From Verrucomicrobiaceae bacterium (GTDB lineage Bacteria > Verrucomicrobiota > Verrucomicrobiia > Verrucomicrobiales > Verrucomicrobiaceae): DNA of 64,000 bases. The DNA lies in the NCBI GenBank assembly GCA_027486585.1, contig JAIXOU010000055.1:1-64000 (forward strand), written 5' to 3'. Shown here piece after piece: positions 21,219 to 30,226 of the stretch; position 1 is the first letter of the stretch; each line of letters opens with the position of its first letter. The position numbers and the translations under genes are program-made. The notes beneath the pieces are model-generated. The model did no database searches, was not told the origin of the DNA, and worked only from the letters and a program-made list of their open reading frames with translations.

Positions 21219-21372
21219 GGAAGCTGGGATGGAGAGAGTTTGCGCTACTGGATTGGACCTAAATCCTGAATTTGTGTTGAGAATACCAAAAATGCCCACG
21301 TACCGTCAATCTAAATACATGGTAAATACCAGCCTATCGGCCGAAAAAGACACTTTTCACCGAACTGGGGAT

Positions 21373-22158
21373 TCACTGAGGCTTCTTAATGGCATCCCAG
21401 GCGGCATCCATTTCCTCCAAGGTTGCCTCTCCAAGCTTTTTACCTTCAGCCGCAATTTTTGCCTCTACGGCATGAAACCGTCGGATAAATTTCTCATTGG
21501 CAGCAGCCATCGCTGCCTCTGACTCGATTCCCAATTTTCTGGCCAAATTAACGACACTGAAGAGCAAATCTCCCAGTTCCTCCTCCATAGCTGCCGTTTG
21601 GCCAGCAGCCACAGCTTCCTCTAATTCAACGGCTTCCTCGCGAATTTTGGCAAAAACAGGCGCTACATTAGGCCAATCAAAACCGACTCTTGCCGCCTTC
21701 TTTTGCAGCTTTTGCCCCCGCATCAGGGCAGGCAGGCCATTGCCAACCCCGTGGAGGTAACCTTCAAATTGTGTGCCTTTTTCCTGGCGCTTAATCGCGT
21801 CCCACTGGGTCAAAACAGCATCGGTGGTGATAGCACTCGTCTCCCCGAAGACATGTGGGTGACGGCGGATGAGCTTATCTGAAAGCCCATGCGCCATCTG
21901 ATCCAAATCAAAGGTGCCTAGACCAGAGGCAATCTCTGCATGAAGCACAGGCTGAAGTAGCAGATCCCCTAATTCTTCACAAATCAGCTCAGGATTCCCA
22001 CTTTTGATCGCATCCACAACTTCGTAAGCTTCCTCTAGGACATGCGGGATCAGAGATTCATGAGTCTGCTCCATATCCCAGGGACAACCTCCGGGGGCGC
22101 GTAGGCGGTGGACGATGTAACGGAGGCGGGTAATACCATCTGGGTGATCAATGCTCAT
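21373..22158 (-). CDS. mazG: Nucleoside triphosphate pyrophosphohydrolase MazG
   Basis: The product hydrolyses NTPs/dNTPs to the monophosphate and pyrophosphate in the cytoplasm. The tandem MazG domains are clear: 'LR.P.GCPWD.EQTHESL' with 'EEAYEVVDAI' in the N-terminal half and 'EELGDLLFSVVNLARKLG' in the C-terminal half, carrying the EExxE/ExxD metal-binding residues. From the ATG at 22158 the length is 261 residues, close to the 263 of E. coli MazG. An in-frame GTG at 22209 with a possible AGGA upstream would add 17 residues. It lies 154 nt upstream of the prepilin gene on the same strand and diverges from trxA. Confidence 0.93.
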   Translation of the reverse strand: MSIDHPDGITRLRYIVHRLRAPGGCPWDMEQTHESLIPHVLEEAYEVVDAIKSGNPELICEELGDLLLQPVLHAEIASGLGTFDLDQMAHGLSDKLIRRHPHVFGETSAITTDAVLTQWDAIKRQEKGTQFEGYLHGVGNGLPALMRGQKLQKKAARVGFDWPNVAPVFAKIREEAVELEEAVAAGQTAAMEEELGDLLFSVVNLARKLGIESEAAMAAANEKFIRRFHAVEAKIAAEGKKLGEATLEEMDAAWDAIKKPQ

Positions 22159-22271
22159 ACCTTTGGCGATAATCGGGAAAGCGGCATCTAGCACGAAAAA
22201 AGTTTGCACCTGTGTCCTGAATGCCTACCTCATGCGTATCCGTTTAAACAGTCACTCAAATCTATAACATT

Positions 22272-22601
22272 ATGGCCAGCGAAGCAGTCCTCCTCCGAAA
22301 CGATTCCAATTTTGCCTCTGAAATCGCCAACACCACCGTTCCCGTTCTTGTGGACTTCTGGGCAGAATGGTGTGGCCCTTGCCGCATGCTCGGACCGATC
22401 CTCGATCAGCTCGCCACTGAAAAAGGTGACGCGATCAAAGTCATCAAAGTGAATGTCGATGAAAGCCCTGCGCTCAGCGCCCAATATGGAGTGCGCTCCA
22501 TTCCGATGCTCCTTTTCATCAAAGGCGGTGAAGTGAAAGAAACCGTTGTCGGCGTGCAATCCAAAGATGCTCTGGCCCGCAAGCTAGAAGCGATTGCTTA
22601 A
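22272..22601 (+). CDS. trxA: Thioredoxin
   Basis: This 109-residue cytoplasmic disulfide reductase has the classic thioredoxin fold length and active site WCGPC (Cys34 and Cys37), the buried Asp in 'VDFWAEW', and the cis-proline in 'RSIPML' (Pro78). No signal peptide is present. It is monocistronic, divergent from mazG, and followed 22 nt after its stop by a strong intrinsic terminator. No purine-rich ribosome binding site is seen before the ATG. Confidence 0.96.
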   Translation: MASEAVLLRNDSNFASEIANTTVPVLVDFWAEWCGPCRMLGPILDQLATEKGDAIKVIKVNVDESPALSAQYGVRSIPMLLFIKGGEVKETVVGVQSKDALARKLEAIA

Positions 22602-22623
22602 TTTTCGTTTTTCAACTTCAATG

Positions 22624-22659
22624 CGGTCGCTTTGGCATGTCCTGAAGCGACCGTTTTTT
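22624..22659 (+). terminator. Intrinsic terminator of trxA
   Basis: A perfect 9-bp stem (CGGTCGCTT at 22624-22632 pairing with AAGCGACCG at 22645-22653), a 12-nt loop, and a run of six T (22654-22659) follow the trxA stop. Confidence 0.9.
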
Positions 22660-22801
22660 GTTTATCACTGAGTCAAGAAGCCATTCAAGGCACTAAGACT
22701 TGTAGCGTCACTGCAGACGGCAGCTTGATCTTCAGAGATTCAATCAAGGCGTCAGGCAATGCTGTGCCACAGGTATGCAGCACGTACCACTAATTTCAAA
22801 A

Positions 22802-25081
22802 TTAAGGTCTCTGGAGCATCATCCGCAGCCTCTGAGCATCAGCAAAACCGGGATCAATACTAATGGCCCGCTCAGCCGCAGCGGTAGCTTCGGTTTTCTG
22901 GCCGAGTTGAGCGTGGATGGTGGCTCGGGCATAGGGGATGGAAGAATCACCTGGCTCCGCGACTTCACCTTGTCTTAAAGCAGCGATTGCCTCAGCCGTC
23001 TGGCCTAGTTGATTGAGCGCCAGACCAAGATTGTACCAAGCCCGAGCAAAACGTGGCTGCACACGGACGCATTCACGCAAAGCTGACACAGTGGCAGTGA
23101 GGTCGCCTGTTTCACTATAGGCTAGCCCCAGTTCATAGTGATACTGCGCTTCATTGGGGGCCAGCTTAATGGCGTCTTGCAACTTTTGAATCGTCCGAGT
23201 TTGATTACCACTCGCGTTATAAAGCATGGCCAGATCATGATGGAAAGGCGGCGAATTCGGATCCCAGGAGACAGCGGTCTCCATGTGCTTGATCGCGCTC
23301 GGCACATCACGCCTAGCAAAATTAAACTGCCCGAGCTGCATCTGGCCACTCGGTTGATCAGCATTCAGTTGCAGCATGTGTTGCAGATCCTTTCCAGCTG
23401 CGGAGTTCAGATCTACCGTGTCACGCAAAGCCCACGCAGCAGCCACTCGCACGCTGCGCGCTGGGTCATTCAAAAGAGCCTCCATGCTGGTGCGCACACC
23501 TGGAGCTTGCATGGCAGGCTCCAGGCTGCGGGCAGCAGATTGGCGCACCAACGGATGCTCATGCTTCAGCTGGGTGCGTAGAGCCTCAGTCACTGGCGGC
23601 TGATCCACCCAGCGGTCGAGCACCAGACTTGCGCTAGCCTTCCAGTGCGGCATTTCATCACTGTCTAGCAGCGCAATCAGACCATCACGCGCCGTTTGGT
23701 CCCCCTGCCGAGCTTTGGCGATGAGTGTGGCCCGTGTCCTCGTTTTTCGATTCATCTTCTCTCCCCACCACTTTTCTGTGGCAGCCAGAGACCACTCATT
23801 GTCTTTATCCTGATGACATTTATTGCAGGCATTTGGCACTCCAAACTGCTTGGTCAACAAGGGATCAGGAATGGTAAACCCATGATCATGGCGCGGATGC
23901 CGCTGCATGTAGGTCGTCTGCGGCATGTGACAATTGATGCACTGATTGCCAGCGCTGGCAGCCTGATGAAAGCTATGCATTTCAGGAAGAATCACAGGAG
24001 CCTTTGGGAATCCACCAGCGGTGTGGCATCTCATGCAAAGTTGGTTACCTGTGAGGATCGTCTTCATGCTATGCATGTCGTGACAATCCATGCAGCGCAC
24101 GCCTGAGTGATACATGCGGCTGCTGATGAAACTGGCAAACTCATAGTCTTCATCACGAATCTGCCCATCTGGATAATAGATGTCACTGCCATCCGTGATT
24201 GTGAGTTGATAGTGATCCCAAAAAGATTCACCCGGAACAAAATCACCGGTCACTTCCCCGCGCCGAGCATGACAGCCTGCGCAGTTCTCAGTGTGTTGAT
24301 CCCGTGTCCAGTTGGTTTTGATGGCTGGATTCAAGGTGTGGGCCTTCATCGGCCCATGACAGGACTCACAGCTGACCGTCATCTCGGCCATCGTCGTCTT
24401 ATAAGTGTCTGTCGGTGGATCGTAATTTTTGCGGACGCGAGTGTTGTGGCAGCTCGCACACATCTGATTCCAGATCATGCCACGCCCCGTCCAGTGGCCC
24501 CATTCCCCCGGTTTGCGGTCCTCGTTGCCATACACATTGAACCAGTCACCCCGCAGCGGATCAAAGCAGGCCTCCATGGTGTGCAGCGCTCCCCGTGGAC
24601 CTTTGACCAAAAACTGCCGCAGCGGATCATGTCCGATGACACGCTCCACAGGATAAGCCTCGACCTTATCTCCAAAGCCGAGAGAGGTGAGCTGATACAG
24701 CTGATCTTTTTTCTCTGCCTTTGTCGTCTGCGATCCGTGTTGGAAGGACTTAGACGGAGAAAAAGCCGACAAATCCAGCTCATCATTCGGCTTCCGCTCC
24801 GCCAGTCCGTGGTGTGATCCTTTCCACTTCTCAAACTCCACCGCATGACACTGTTTGCAGGAATCCGAGCCCGCATATTCAGCGAAAACAGCCTTTTCAT
24901 CAGACATGACAAAGGGCGTAACTGCCTTGGCTGGCAGAACGTCCACAGGCACCTCCGTATAATTTTTTTCAGGCCATAACGCCCATCCGATCAGACCAAC
25001 GATCACGAGAAGAACAGCAACGAGCACTAGACCTGCTTTTACATTGGCAGGTGCTTCAGGTGTCGGGACAGATTTCTTCAT
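22802..25081 (-). CDS. Membrane-anchored octahaem cytochrome c with HEAT and TPR repeats
   Basis: The 759-residue protein begins with a single transmembrane anchor (about 16-36) and carries eight CXXCH haem-binding motifs: CKQCH (Cys75), CASCH, CESCH, CAGCH, CMDCH, CMRCH, CINCH and CNKCH, all in the N-terminal 430 residues. A HEAT-like segment ('RQSAARSLEPAM', 'RVAAAWALRDTV') covers about 465-560, and four to five TPR units ('HYELGLAYSETGDLTATVSA', 'AWYNLGLALNQLGQTAEAIA') fill the C-terminus. The haem domain resembles multihaem cytochrome c554/NapC-superfamily proteins, so periplasmic electron transfer is likely, but the substrate is unknown. No reductase subunit or quinol oxidase gene is adjacent. 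The gene stands alone on the minus strand, facing trxA. Confidence 0.88.
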   Translation of the reverse strand: MKKSVPTPEAPANVKAGLVLVAVLLVIVGLIGWALWPEKNYTEVPVDVLPAKAVTPFVMSDEKAVFAEYAGSDSCKQCHAVEFEKWKGSHHGLAERKPNDELDLSAFSPSKSFQHGSQTTKAEKKDQLYQLTSLGFGDKVEAYPVERVIGHDPLRQFLVKGPRGALHTMEACFDPLRGDWFNVYGNEDRKPGEWGHWTGRGMIWNQMCASCHNTRVRKNYDPPTDTYKTTMAEMTVSCESCHGPMKAHTLNPAIKTNWTRDQHTENCAGCHARRGEVTGDFVPGESFWDHYQLTITDGSDIYYPDGQIRDEDYEFASFISSRMYHSGVRCMDCHDMHSMKTILTGNQLCMRCHTAGGFPKAPVILPEMHSFHQAASAGNQCINCHMPQTTYMQRHPRHDHGFTIPDPLLTKQFGVPNACNKCHQDKDNEWSLAATEKWWGEKMNRKTRTRATLIAKARQGDQTARDGLIALLDSDEMPHWKASASLVLDRWVDQPPVTEALRTQLKHEHPLVRQSAARSLEPAMQAPGVRTSMEALLNDPARSVRVAAAWALRDTVDLNSAAGKDLQHMLQLNADQPSGQMQLGQFNFARRDVPSAIKHMETAVSWDPNSPPFHHDLAMLYNASGNQTRTIQKLQDAIKLAPNEAQYHYELGLAYSETGDLTATVSALRECVRVQPRFARAWYNLGLALNQLGQTAEAIAALRQGEVAEPGDSSIPYARATIHAQLGQKTEATAAAERAISIDPGFADAQRLRMMLQRP

Positions 25082-25165
25082 TCAGGATTTGTTCAATACG
25101 CCGCAAAGGCAGAAAGGGTCAACGAAGCTTCATCCTTTGGCTTTCCTTAAAAGAACCAAGCCGAA

Positions 25166-26149
25166 CTATTTCTCGACACGCACCAGAGCTACACGACGAT
25201 TTTTTGCACGTCCTTCATCACTGCTGTTTGTTGCGATAGGGCACTGGTAGCCCACACCACATGGAGTGAGCCTTGAACTAGCCGCTGGAACACGCTCACT
25301 TAAAGCCGCAACGACGGCGGCAGCACGTTTTTTAGATAGCTCGATGTTGTCTTCAAAGCCACCCACGCCATCCGTATGACCGACCACTAGGAGACCCAGA
25401 GTAGCATCTGCTTTGAGTAGCTTTTCAACCTCATCCAATGTCGGACCAGACTCAGATTTGAGACTGGCTGAACCAGTGTCGAAGTAGAAGCCGTAGAGAT
25501 TCACACCACCTTGCTCAAGGATTCGTGATGCCATTTCTTCAGCCTTTACCACGACCATCTTTTCTTCCATTGCAGAGGATTCAATCACATCCAGCGCGAT
25601 GATGGGCACGCCCTTGGCAGGTTGCAGAGTCTTTGGATTGACGGAGCCTGCTTTATAATTGGTAACGAAAAGAGAAAGATGATCCCCGCCCTTCTTGGCT
25701 GCTAGGTAACGACCACCCTGTGGACTAAGCGCAAAGGTCCCGCTTGGCCGATTGGCATATCGGCTTAAAAAAATCTGCCCTTTGGCAGCACTCAATTCCG
25801 CTTCACTACCTTCCCATAGAATCTCCCAGCCTTTGGCAGCCAGCTCTGTCTGATAATTTCGATAAACCTCAAGTGCCGTGCGGTTAGGATCGCTGCCGAC
25901 ATAAGTAACACGCGTCACCTTACCTTCCAGTTCAAGACTATTCGCAAAGGTGACTTGGCTCGACGTCCTTTTCATCATTCCCAGTGGCAGCGTGTAACTG
26001 TCAAAAGCCTTCTCTTCGTAGAAAGTGGTGCGTGTGCCATCATAACGCTTCAATCCCAGAGGGTCCTTGGAACCCGGTATATCCTCGGCATTTGATATGA
26101 AGGACACTGCAAAAGCAAAAAAAGTAGCGAGGCCGTGTATGGATTTCAT
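25166..26149 (-). CDS. DUF4892/OmpA-family outer-membrane protein
   Basis: A 327-residue exported protein with signal peptide (MKSIHGLATFFAFAVSFISNA). The N-terminal region 'DIPGSKDPLGLKRYDG...EKAFDSYTLPLG' matches the DUF4892 domain. The C-terminal third is an OmpA-type peptidoglycan-binding domain with 'FDTGSASLKSES', 'VVGHTDGVGG', 'LSKKRAAAV' and a final 'AKNRRVALV'. This suggests an outer-membrane or periplasmic protein tethered to the cell wall. The start at 26149 was chosen because it gives the signal peptide; a longer in-frame ORF reaches 26215. It follows the small membrane protein gene by 85 nt and may be the last gene of a unit with murJ. Confidence 0.87.
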   Translation of the reverse strand: MKSIHGLATFFAFAVSFISNAEDIPGSKDPLGLKRYDGTRTTFYEEKAFDSYTLPLGMMKRTSSQVTFANSLELEGKVTRVTYVGSDPNRTALEVYRNYQTELAAKGWEILWEGSEAELSAAKGQIFLSRYANRPSGTFALSPQGGRYLAAKKGGDHLSLFVTNYKAGSVNPKTLQPAKGVPIIALDVIESSAMEEKMVVVKAEEMASRILEQGGVNLYGFYFDTGSASLKSESGPTLDEVEKLLKADATLGLLVVGHTDGVGGFEDNIELSKKRAAAVVAALSERVPAASSRLTPCGVGYQCPIATNSSDEGRAKNRRVALVRVEK

Positions 26150-26234
26150 GAGAGGACAAAGATGCTGAGAATTCACCAACCGATCTATGATGGCGGTGAG
26201 TATCCAGCCTATCAATCAGAATCCATTACCAACC

Positions 26235-26831
26235 TCAACGCTTCATTCCCTGAACTCGTGACTGCATGTCCTCTAGAAAAGGCAGCATATCCATCTTCGT
26301 TTTTAAAGGAGCTTGGCGCAGGAACAACATAGGATCATCGGCGATCATGCTTTCCATGAACTCACGATCTTTTTCAGCTGTTGGCCCAGCTTCTTTGTTT
26401 GACCCACCCATTCCCTTCATATCACCTCTGAATCGGCCGACGATCCGCTTCCGCTCATCTTCTGGCATGACTTTTAGGGCTTTTTCGATCACTTCAAAAA
26501 GTGGCTCGATCGTCCGGTCCACATACTCTTTTTTCTCCTCGTCACTGAGAGATGCAAAAAATCGATCTAGCTCGGATTGACTATCCTCCCTCAGGCTCCG
26601 GCGCTGGCTCGCATCCAGCCGCAGGTAGCTGGCAATGACTTGCGCTAGGTATTGGCGGCGCTTTTCGCCACTTAACGTCTGCCCATTCAGCCAGGGAGCC
26701 TCCTCCATAAGTTCCGACACTTTTCCAGGCCAGGATACCAGATGATCCGTCTCATGCATGATCACAGCCACAATCGACCAAACGACAGCTAGGAGGACGG
26801 CGGCGGTGAGCCAGATACGTTGACGCGGCAT
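26235..26831 (-). CDS. Membrane-anchored hypothetical protein
   Basis: I do not recognise the family. The 198-residue product from the ATG at 26831 has a short basic N-terminus, one transmembrane helix (IWLTAAVLLAVVWSIVAVIM) and then a charged, largely helical domain with Glu/Arg-rich segments and Met-rich stretches near the C-terminus (GMGGSNKEAG, MESMIADDPMLF). The topology suggests a single-pass protein with its soluble domain outside the cytoplasm. It starts 7 nt after the murJ stop, so translation coupling with murJ is likely. An upstream in-frame start at 26879 overlaps murJ and is less likely. Confidence 0.75.
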   Translation of the reverse strand: MPRQRIWLTAAVLLAVVWSIVAVIMHETDHLVSWPGKVSELMEEAPWLNGQTLSGEKRRQYLAQVIASYLRLDASQRRSLREDSQSELDRFFASLSDEEKKEYVDRTIEPLFEVIEKALKVMPEDERKRIVGRFRGDMKGMGGSNKEAGPTAEKDREFMESMIADDPMLFLRQAPLKTKMDMLPFLEDMQSRVQGMKR

Positions 26832-26838
26832 GATCAGA

Positions 26839-28455
26839 TCAACGTTTAAAACGCTTGGAGACAATGCCAATAAATTCACCTGCCTCTTCGACGCGGAGTT
26901 TTTGAGTGACCAAAAAATAAACCACGGCTGCCAGCACGACCGTCACCCCAAGGCCAGCCGCCTGCATGAAGAAGCTCATTTTGGCCCAGTCTGCCAGCAG
27001 GTAAATCTTCATCCCATAGCTTACGGCAGCCATCATTCCAATACCGATCAAGAGGCGCATCAGGGATTCGGAAAGCGCCTTCGTTTCCAGCCCACCCGCA
27101 AATTTCCTCATGCTGAGATAGAGTGCCGAAAAGTTAACAGCTAAACCCAACGCGGTAGCCCAAGCCAGAGCCGTGTGATCCCAATGCAAAACAAAGACGG
27201 TGAAGAAATTCAGAGACGCATTCAGCGCAATAATGCCAAGACTAACCATCATAGGAATGAATCGTTTATCGATGGTGTAAAAGGCAGGCTGGAGGACTTT
27301 AATCGCCGAATAAAAGACCAACCCAAAAGCATAGGCCTGCAATGGCCCCGCCGTCATTGCCACATCATGAGCAGTGAATTTGCCATGCTCGAAAAGCAGA
27401 GATACTATCTCTTTGGCAAAAATCGAAAGCCCCACAGCGCATGGAAGAGTCAGGAAAAGAACCAACCGTAACCCTTTTGCTAAAGCACCTCTAAAGGCAG
27501 GCGTGACACCTTCGGTCGCCAATCGCGAAAGCATCGGCAAAGTGACCGTAGCAACCGCCACACCAAAGAGGCCAAGCGGAAGTTGCTGTAACCGTTGAGC
27601 ATTGGCCAACCAAGCATTCGCAGACTCATGCCCCGGCGTGTAGGAGGCAAAGATCGAGTTTAAAAAGACATTAATCTGAGTCCCGCCCGCAGCGATGAGC
27701 GACGGCCACATTAGACGCAGCACATCGCGGACCCCTTCATCCTTCCAGCCAAAATCCAAGCCAAATTTAAAGCCTACTTTTTTCAGGGCCGGAAGCTGAA
27801 TGAGCAGCTGAAGCATACCACCGATCAGGGTGCCCGCGGCAAAACCCATCAATCCCTTTTCTGTGATGTGACCCTCACGAAATCCTGGATCACTCATCCA
27901 GGCAATGGCCACGCCACCGACAATGCAGCCAAGATTAAAAAAGGCAGAAGCCACCGCTGGAATAAAGAAAACTCTTTTGGAGTTTAGCATTCCCATAACC
28001 AAGGCTGTGATGGAGACAATGGTGATGAACGGATACATGATCTGCACCAGAGTCGTGCAGAGCTGCAAACTAACTTCACTCTCCCAACCCGGATTTAAAA
28101 GACGTACCAACCAAGGAGCTAATGCCACACCCGCCATTGCAATGACGGACATGAAACAAAGTGAAAGCGCCAGCATCTTCCTGCCAAGTGCCCATGCAGC
28201 CTCATCACCCTCATTTTTTATCTTCTTCGTGAAGGTCGTGACAAAGGCAGTCGATAGAGCCCCTTCGGCAAATAGGTCACGCAGCATGTTCGGCGTTCTG
28301 AAAGCCGCTGTGAAAATGCCCGTGAAGTGGGAGCCAAAAAGCCCATTCAAAAGCTGATCCCGCACCAGCCCCAGCACCCGGCTACAAAGAATGGCGATGG
28401 AGACTACACCTGTGCTTTTGGCCGTGGAGTTGGTGTCTTTTTTGAGGTCGCTCAT
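26839..28455 (-). CDS. murJ: Lipid II flippase MurJ
   Basis: The 538-residue polytopic protein of the MOP/MVF family translocates undecaprenyl-linked peptidoglycan precursor across the inner membrane. Family hallmarks are 'STGVVSIAILCSRVLGLVRD' near the N-terminus, 'FRTPNMLRDLFAEGALSTAFV', and about 14 hydrophobic helices. The ATG at 28455 gives the normal N-terminus; a longer ORF runs to 28584 but overlaps the toxin gene. The start lies 8 nt after the ParE-like toxin stop, and the stop is followed after 7 nt by the small membrane protein gene, so an essential gene sits in the same unit as a toxin-antitoxin pair. Confidence 0.94.
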   Translation of the reverse strand: MSDLKKDTNSTAKSTGVVSIAILCSRVLGLVRDQLLNGLFGSHFTGIFTAAFRTPNMLRDLFAEGALSTAFVTTFTKKIKNEGDEAAWALGRKMLALSLCFMSVIAMAGVALAPWLVRLLNPGWESEVSLQLCTTLVQIMYPFITIVSITALVMGMLNSKRVFFIPAVASAFFNLGCIVGGVAIAWMSDPGFREGHITEKGLMGFAAGTLIGGMLQLLIQLPALKKVGFKFGLDFGWKDEGVRDVLRLMWPSLIAAGGTQINVFLNSIFASYTPGHESANAWLANAQRLQQLPLGLFGVAVATVTLPMLSRLATEGVTPAFRGALAKGLRLVLFLTLPCAVGLSIFAKEIVSLLFEHGKFTAHDVAMTAGPLQAYAFGLVFYSAIKVLQPAFYTIDKRFIPMMVSLGIIALNASLNFFTVFVLHWDHTALAWATALGLAVNFSALYLSMRKFAGGLETKALSESLMRLLIGIGMMAAVSYGMKIYLLADWAKMSFFMQAAGLGVTVVLAAVVYFLVTQKLRVEEAGEFIGIVSKRFKR

Positions 28456-28463
28456 GAAAAGTT

Positions 28464-28781
28464 TTATTGAGGGAGGCGAGATTGCAGAAGTGCCAGGATC
28501 GACGCCGTGTTTTGTCTGAGATGCAAAACTGCGTGAATCACATTCCTTCGACCTTCGACTCGATAAAAAATGGCAATATCCCAAGCCAGAATAACAAGAC
28601 GGCGCATAGACTTCATCGGCAAATAAGCAGGCCCGATCAGGGGATGTAAGCAGAGTAAATTCAAGTGCTCATGTATGGCCTGATCAAACAAAGCACCGCC
28701 ACCTTCCCGCCGCTCCTCAAAGCGGACATAATGGCCAAACAAATCCTGGTCCGCCCCAGCGAGCACCAAGTTCTCACTCAT
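28464..28781 (-). CDS. ParE/RelE-superfamily toxin
   Basis: A 105-residue protein with the RelE/ParE fold pattern: an N-terminal helix pair ('GGALFDQAIHEHLNLLCLHPLIGPAY'), a basic strand ('MRRLVILAWDIAIFYRVEGR') and a C-terminal strand ('VIHAVLHLRQNT'). The order is antitoxin then toxin with a 4-nt overlap (28778-28781), normal for this group. The exact target (gyrase as for ParE, or ribosome-bound mRNA as for RelE) cannot be told from sequence. The gene is directly followed by murJ. Confidence 0.82.
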   Translation of the reverse strand: MSENLVLAGADQDLFGHYVRFEERREGGGALFDQAIHEHLNLLCLHPLIGPAYLPMKSMRRLVILAWDIAIFYRVEGRRNVIHAVLHLRQNTASILALLQSRLPQ

Positions 28782-29044
28782 GCTCTTTGACGGCGGTCGG
28801 CTTTGAAGGCTTCGTAGCGTTGCTGCAACCCCTCTCGGACCTCTGCCCAGGGGCGAGCAGTCTCAGGGTGTGCCTGATAGTGATCCCAGCGAGCGGACAA
28901 AAGCTCAGTGACTGCAGCTCTGGTATCTGGATCTTCTAACTGAGGATCACCCTGACCGTTCAGCTCGGAATCCAGCTCATGAAAGACCTCCCACTTCTCT
29001 TCACGGGACATGGCAGCGAGTTCTGGCAGACGTTCAGCGATCAT
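28778..29044 (-). CDS. Addiction-module antitoxin (Unstab_antitox type)
   Basis: An 88-residue, acidic, helical protein with the 'L..MSREEKWEVFHELDSEL' N-terminus and 'ARWDHYQAHPETARPWAEVREGL' C-terminus typical of the putative addiction-module component family that pairs with ParE/RelE-like toxins. The last motif (H/Y..P..A..W.EV) is the family signature thought to wrap the toxin. It overlaps the toxin start by 4 nt. Autoregulation is expected from the family, but I saw no clear operator in the 39 nt before it. Confidence 0.85.
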   Translation of the reverse strand: MIAERLPELAAMSREEKWEVFHELDSELNGQGDPQLEDPDTRAAVTELLSARWDHYQAHPETARPWAEVREGLQQRYEAFKADRRQRA

Positions 29045-29083
29045 AGGGGAAAGATTAAATTCTGAATGCTGCGGGTCAAGATT

Positions 29084-30124
29084 TCATTGAAGCGCCGTTT
29101 TCATCGCTGCGCGACGCAGACGATCCATCATGGCGATCCCCATACCGTGCTCGAACATTGGCTCGGCGATGATTTCATCCACGCCGAGCTGATCCAGAGT
29201 TCTGAGAATGTAGAAAAAGCGCACCGCCGCCTCTGGCAGTTTCCCGTTTCCAGGGCTGAGGACCATGATCTCTTCAAACTCTGCTAGATCCAGATAGCCG
29301 TCCTTTTCCTCGCCGCGGTAACTCATCAGTGCATAACGTTTACCTTCCACAGGAGTGAAATCGCTCGGTTTACTGAGCAGGCGTAATGGTGTGCGTGGGG
29401 CGTAGTGACTGGCCAGTTGCCCAGGGGCCTCAGTAGCCTCATCAATCACGGAGCGGCTCAGAACCTGCACTTTGCCATAAAGCTTCAAATCTTCGACTGT
29501 GATCGGTCCAGGACGCAGCACCGTGATCATTGGCTTGGGTGAACCCGGCTCGATTTTGATGATCGTGGACTCCAATCCATGCATGCAGGCACCGCCATCC
29601 ACGATGAGAGGGATGCGACCATCCAGCTCAGCCAAGACTGCATTGGCTGAGGTCGGACTGATAGCACCAAAACGGTTCGCACTTGGCGCAGCAATCGGCT
29701 TTTCTAGGCCCTGAATGATGCGTTTAAAAATCGGATTGCTACTGACACGCACCGCGACTGTCGGCATGCCCGCGGTAACGGAATCTGGCACACAAGACTT
29801 CTTCGGCAGCACCAGCGTCAGTGGCCCTGGCCAAAAACGCTCAATCATCTGAATGACCGTCTTTTGAATCGCCTCAGGCACCTCAGCCACTGTATCCAAC
29901 TGCTTTTTATCGGCGATATGAACAATGAGCGGATCATAGGAAGGCCGGCCTTTGGCCTCAAAAATCTTCGCCACGGCTGCCGGATTCAGAGCATCTGCGG
30001 CCAGTCCATAAACTGTTTCCGTCGGCAGCGCCACCACCTCCCCTGCCCTGAGTAGCCGCACCGCCTCCTCCACGGCTGTATGCATGAGAGGCGGAAGATC
30101 AGTCGGTAGGATGGGGGTAGGCAT
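29084..30124 (-). CDS. L-threonylcarbamoyladenylate synthase (Sua5/YrdC)
   Basis: The enzyme makes threonylcarbamoyl-AMP from threonine, bicarbonate and ATP for the t6A37 modification of ANN-decoding tRNAs. The N-terminal YrdC domain (about 15-205) has 'LPTETVYGLAADA', 'KGRPSYDPLIVHI', 'FWPGPLTLVL' and 'APSANRFGAISPT'. A C-terminal Sua5 domain follows ('SPG.L.SHYAP' equivalent 'APGQLASHYAPRTPLRLLS'), making this the long two-domain form of 346 residues. The first ATG was kept because 'TPILPTD' matches the usual Sua5 N-terminus. It lies 102 nt downstream of lysS on the same strand. Confidence 0.93.
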   Translation of the reverse strand: MPTPILPTDLPPLMHTAVEEAVRLLRAGEVVALPTETVYGLAADALNPAAVAKIFEAKGRPSYDPLIVHIADKKQLDTVAEVPEAIQKTVIQMIERFWPGPLTLVLPKKSCVPDSVTAGMPTVAVRVSSNPIFKRIIQGLEKPIAAPSANRFGAISPTSANAVLAELDGRIPLIVDGGACMHGLESTIIKIEPGSPKPMITVLRPGPITVEDLKLYGKVQVLSRSVIDEATEAPGQLASHYAPRTPLRLLSKPSDFTPVEGKRYALMSYRGEEKDGYLDLAEFEEIMVLSPGNGKLPEAAVRFFYILRTLDQLGVDEIIAEPMFEHGMGIAMMDRLRRAAMKTALQ

Positions 30125-30226
30125 GGCTGGAAAAAGCCTTTGCCAACTGGATCACATCTCCAAAAGTCAGCGCGGCCCACCCTCCATAGCCAGATTCCCT
30201 GAAAATGCCATCTCAAAGGTGAATCA

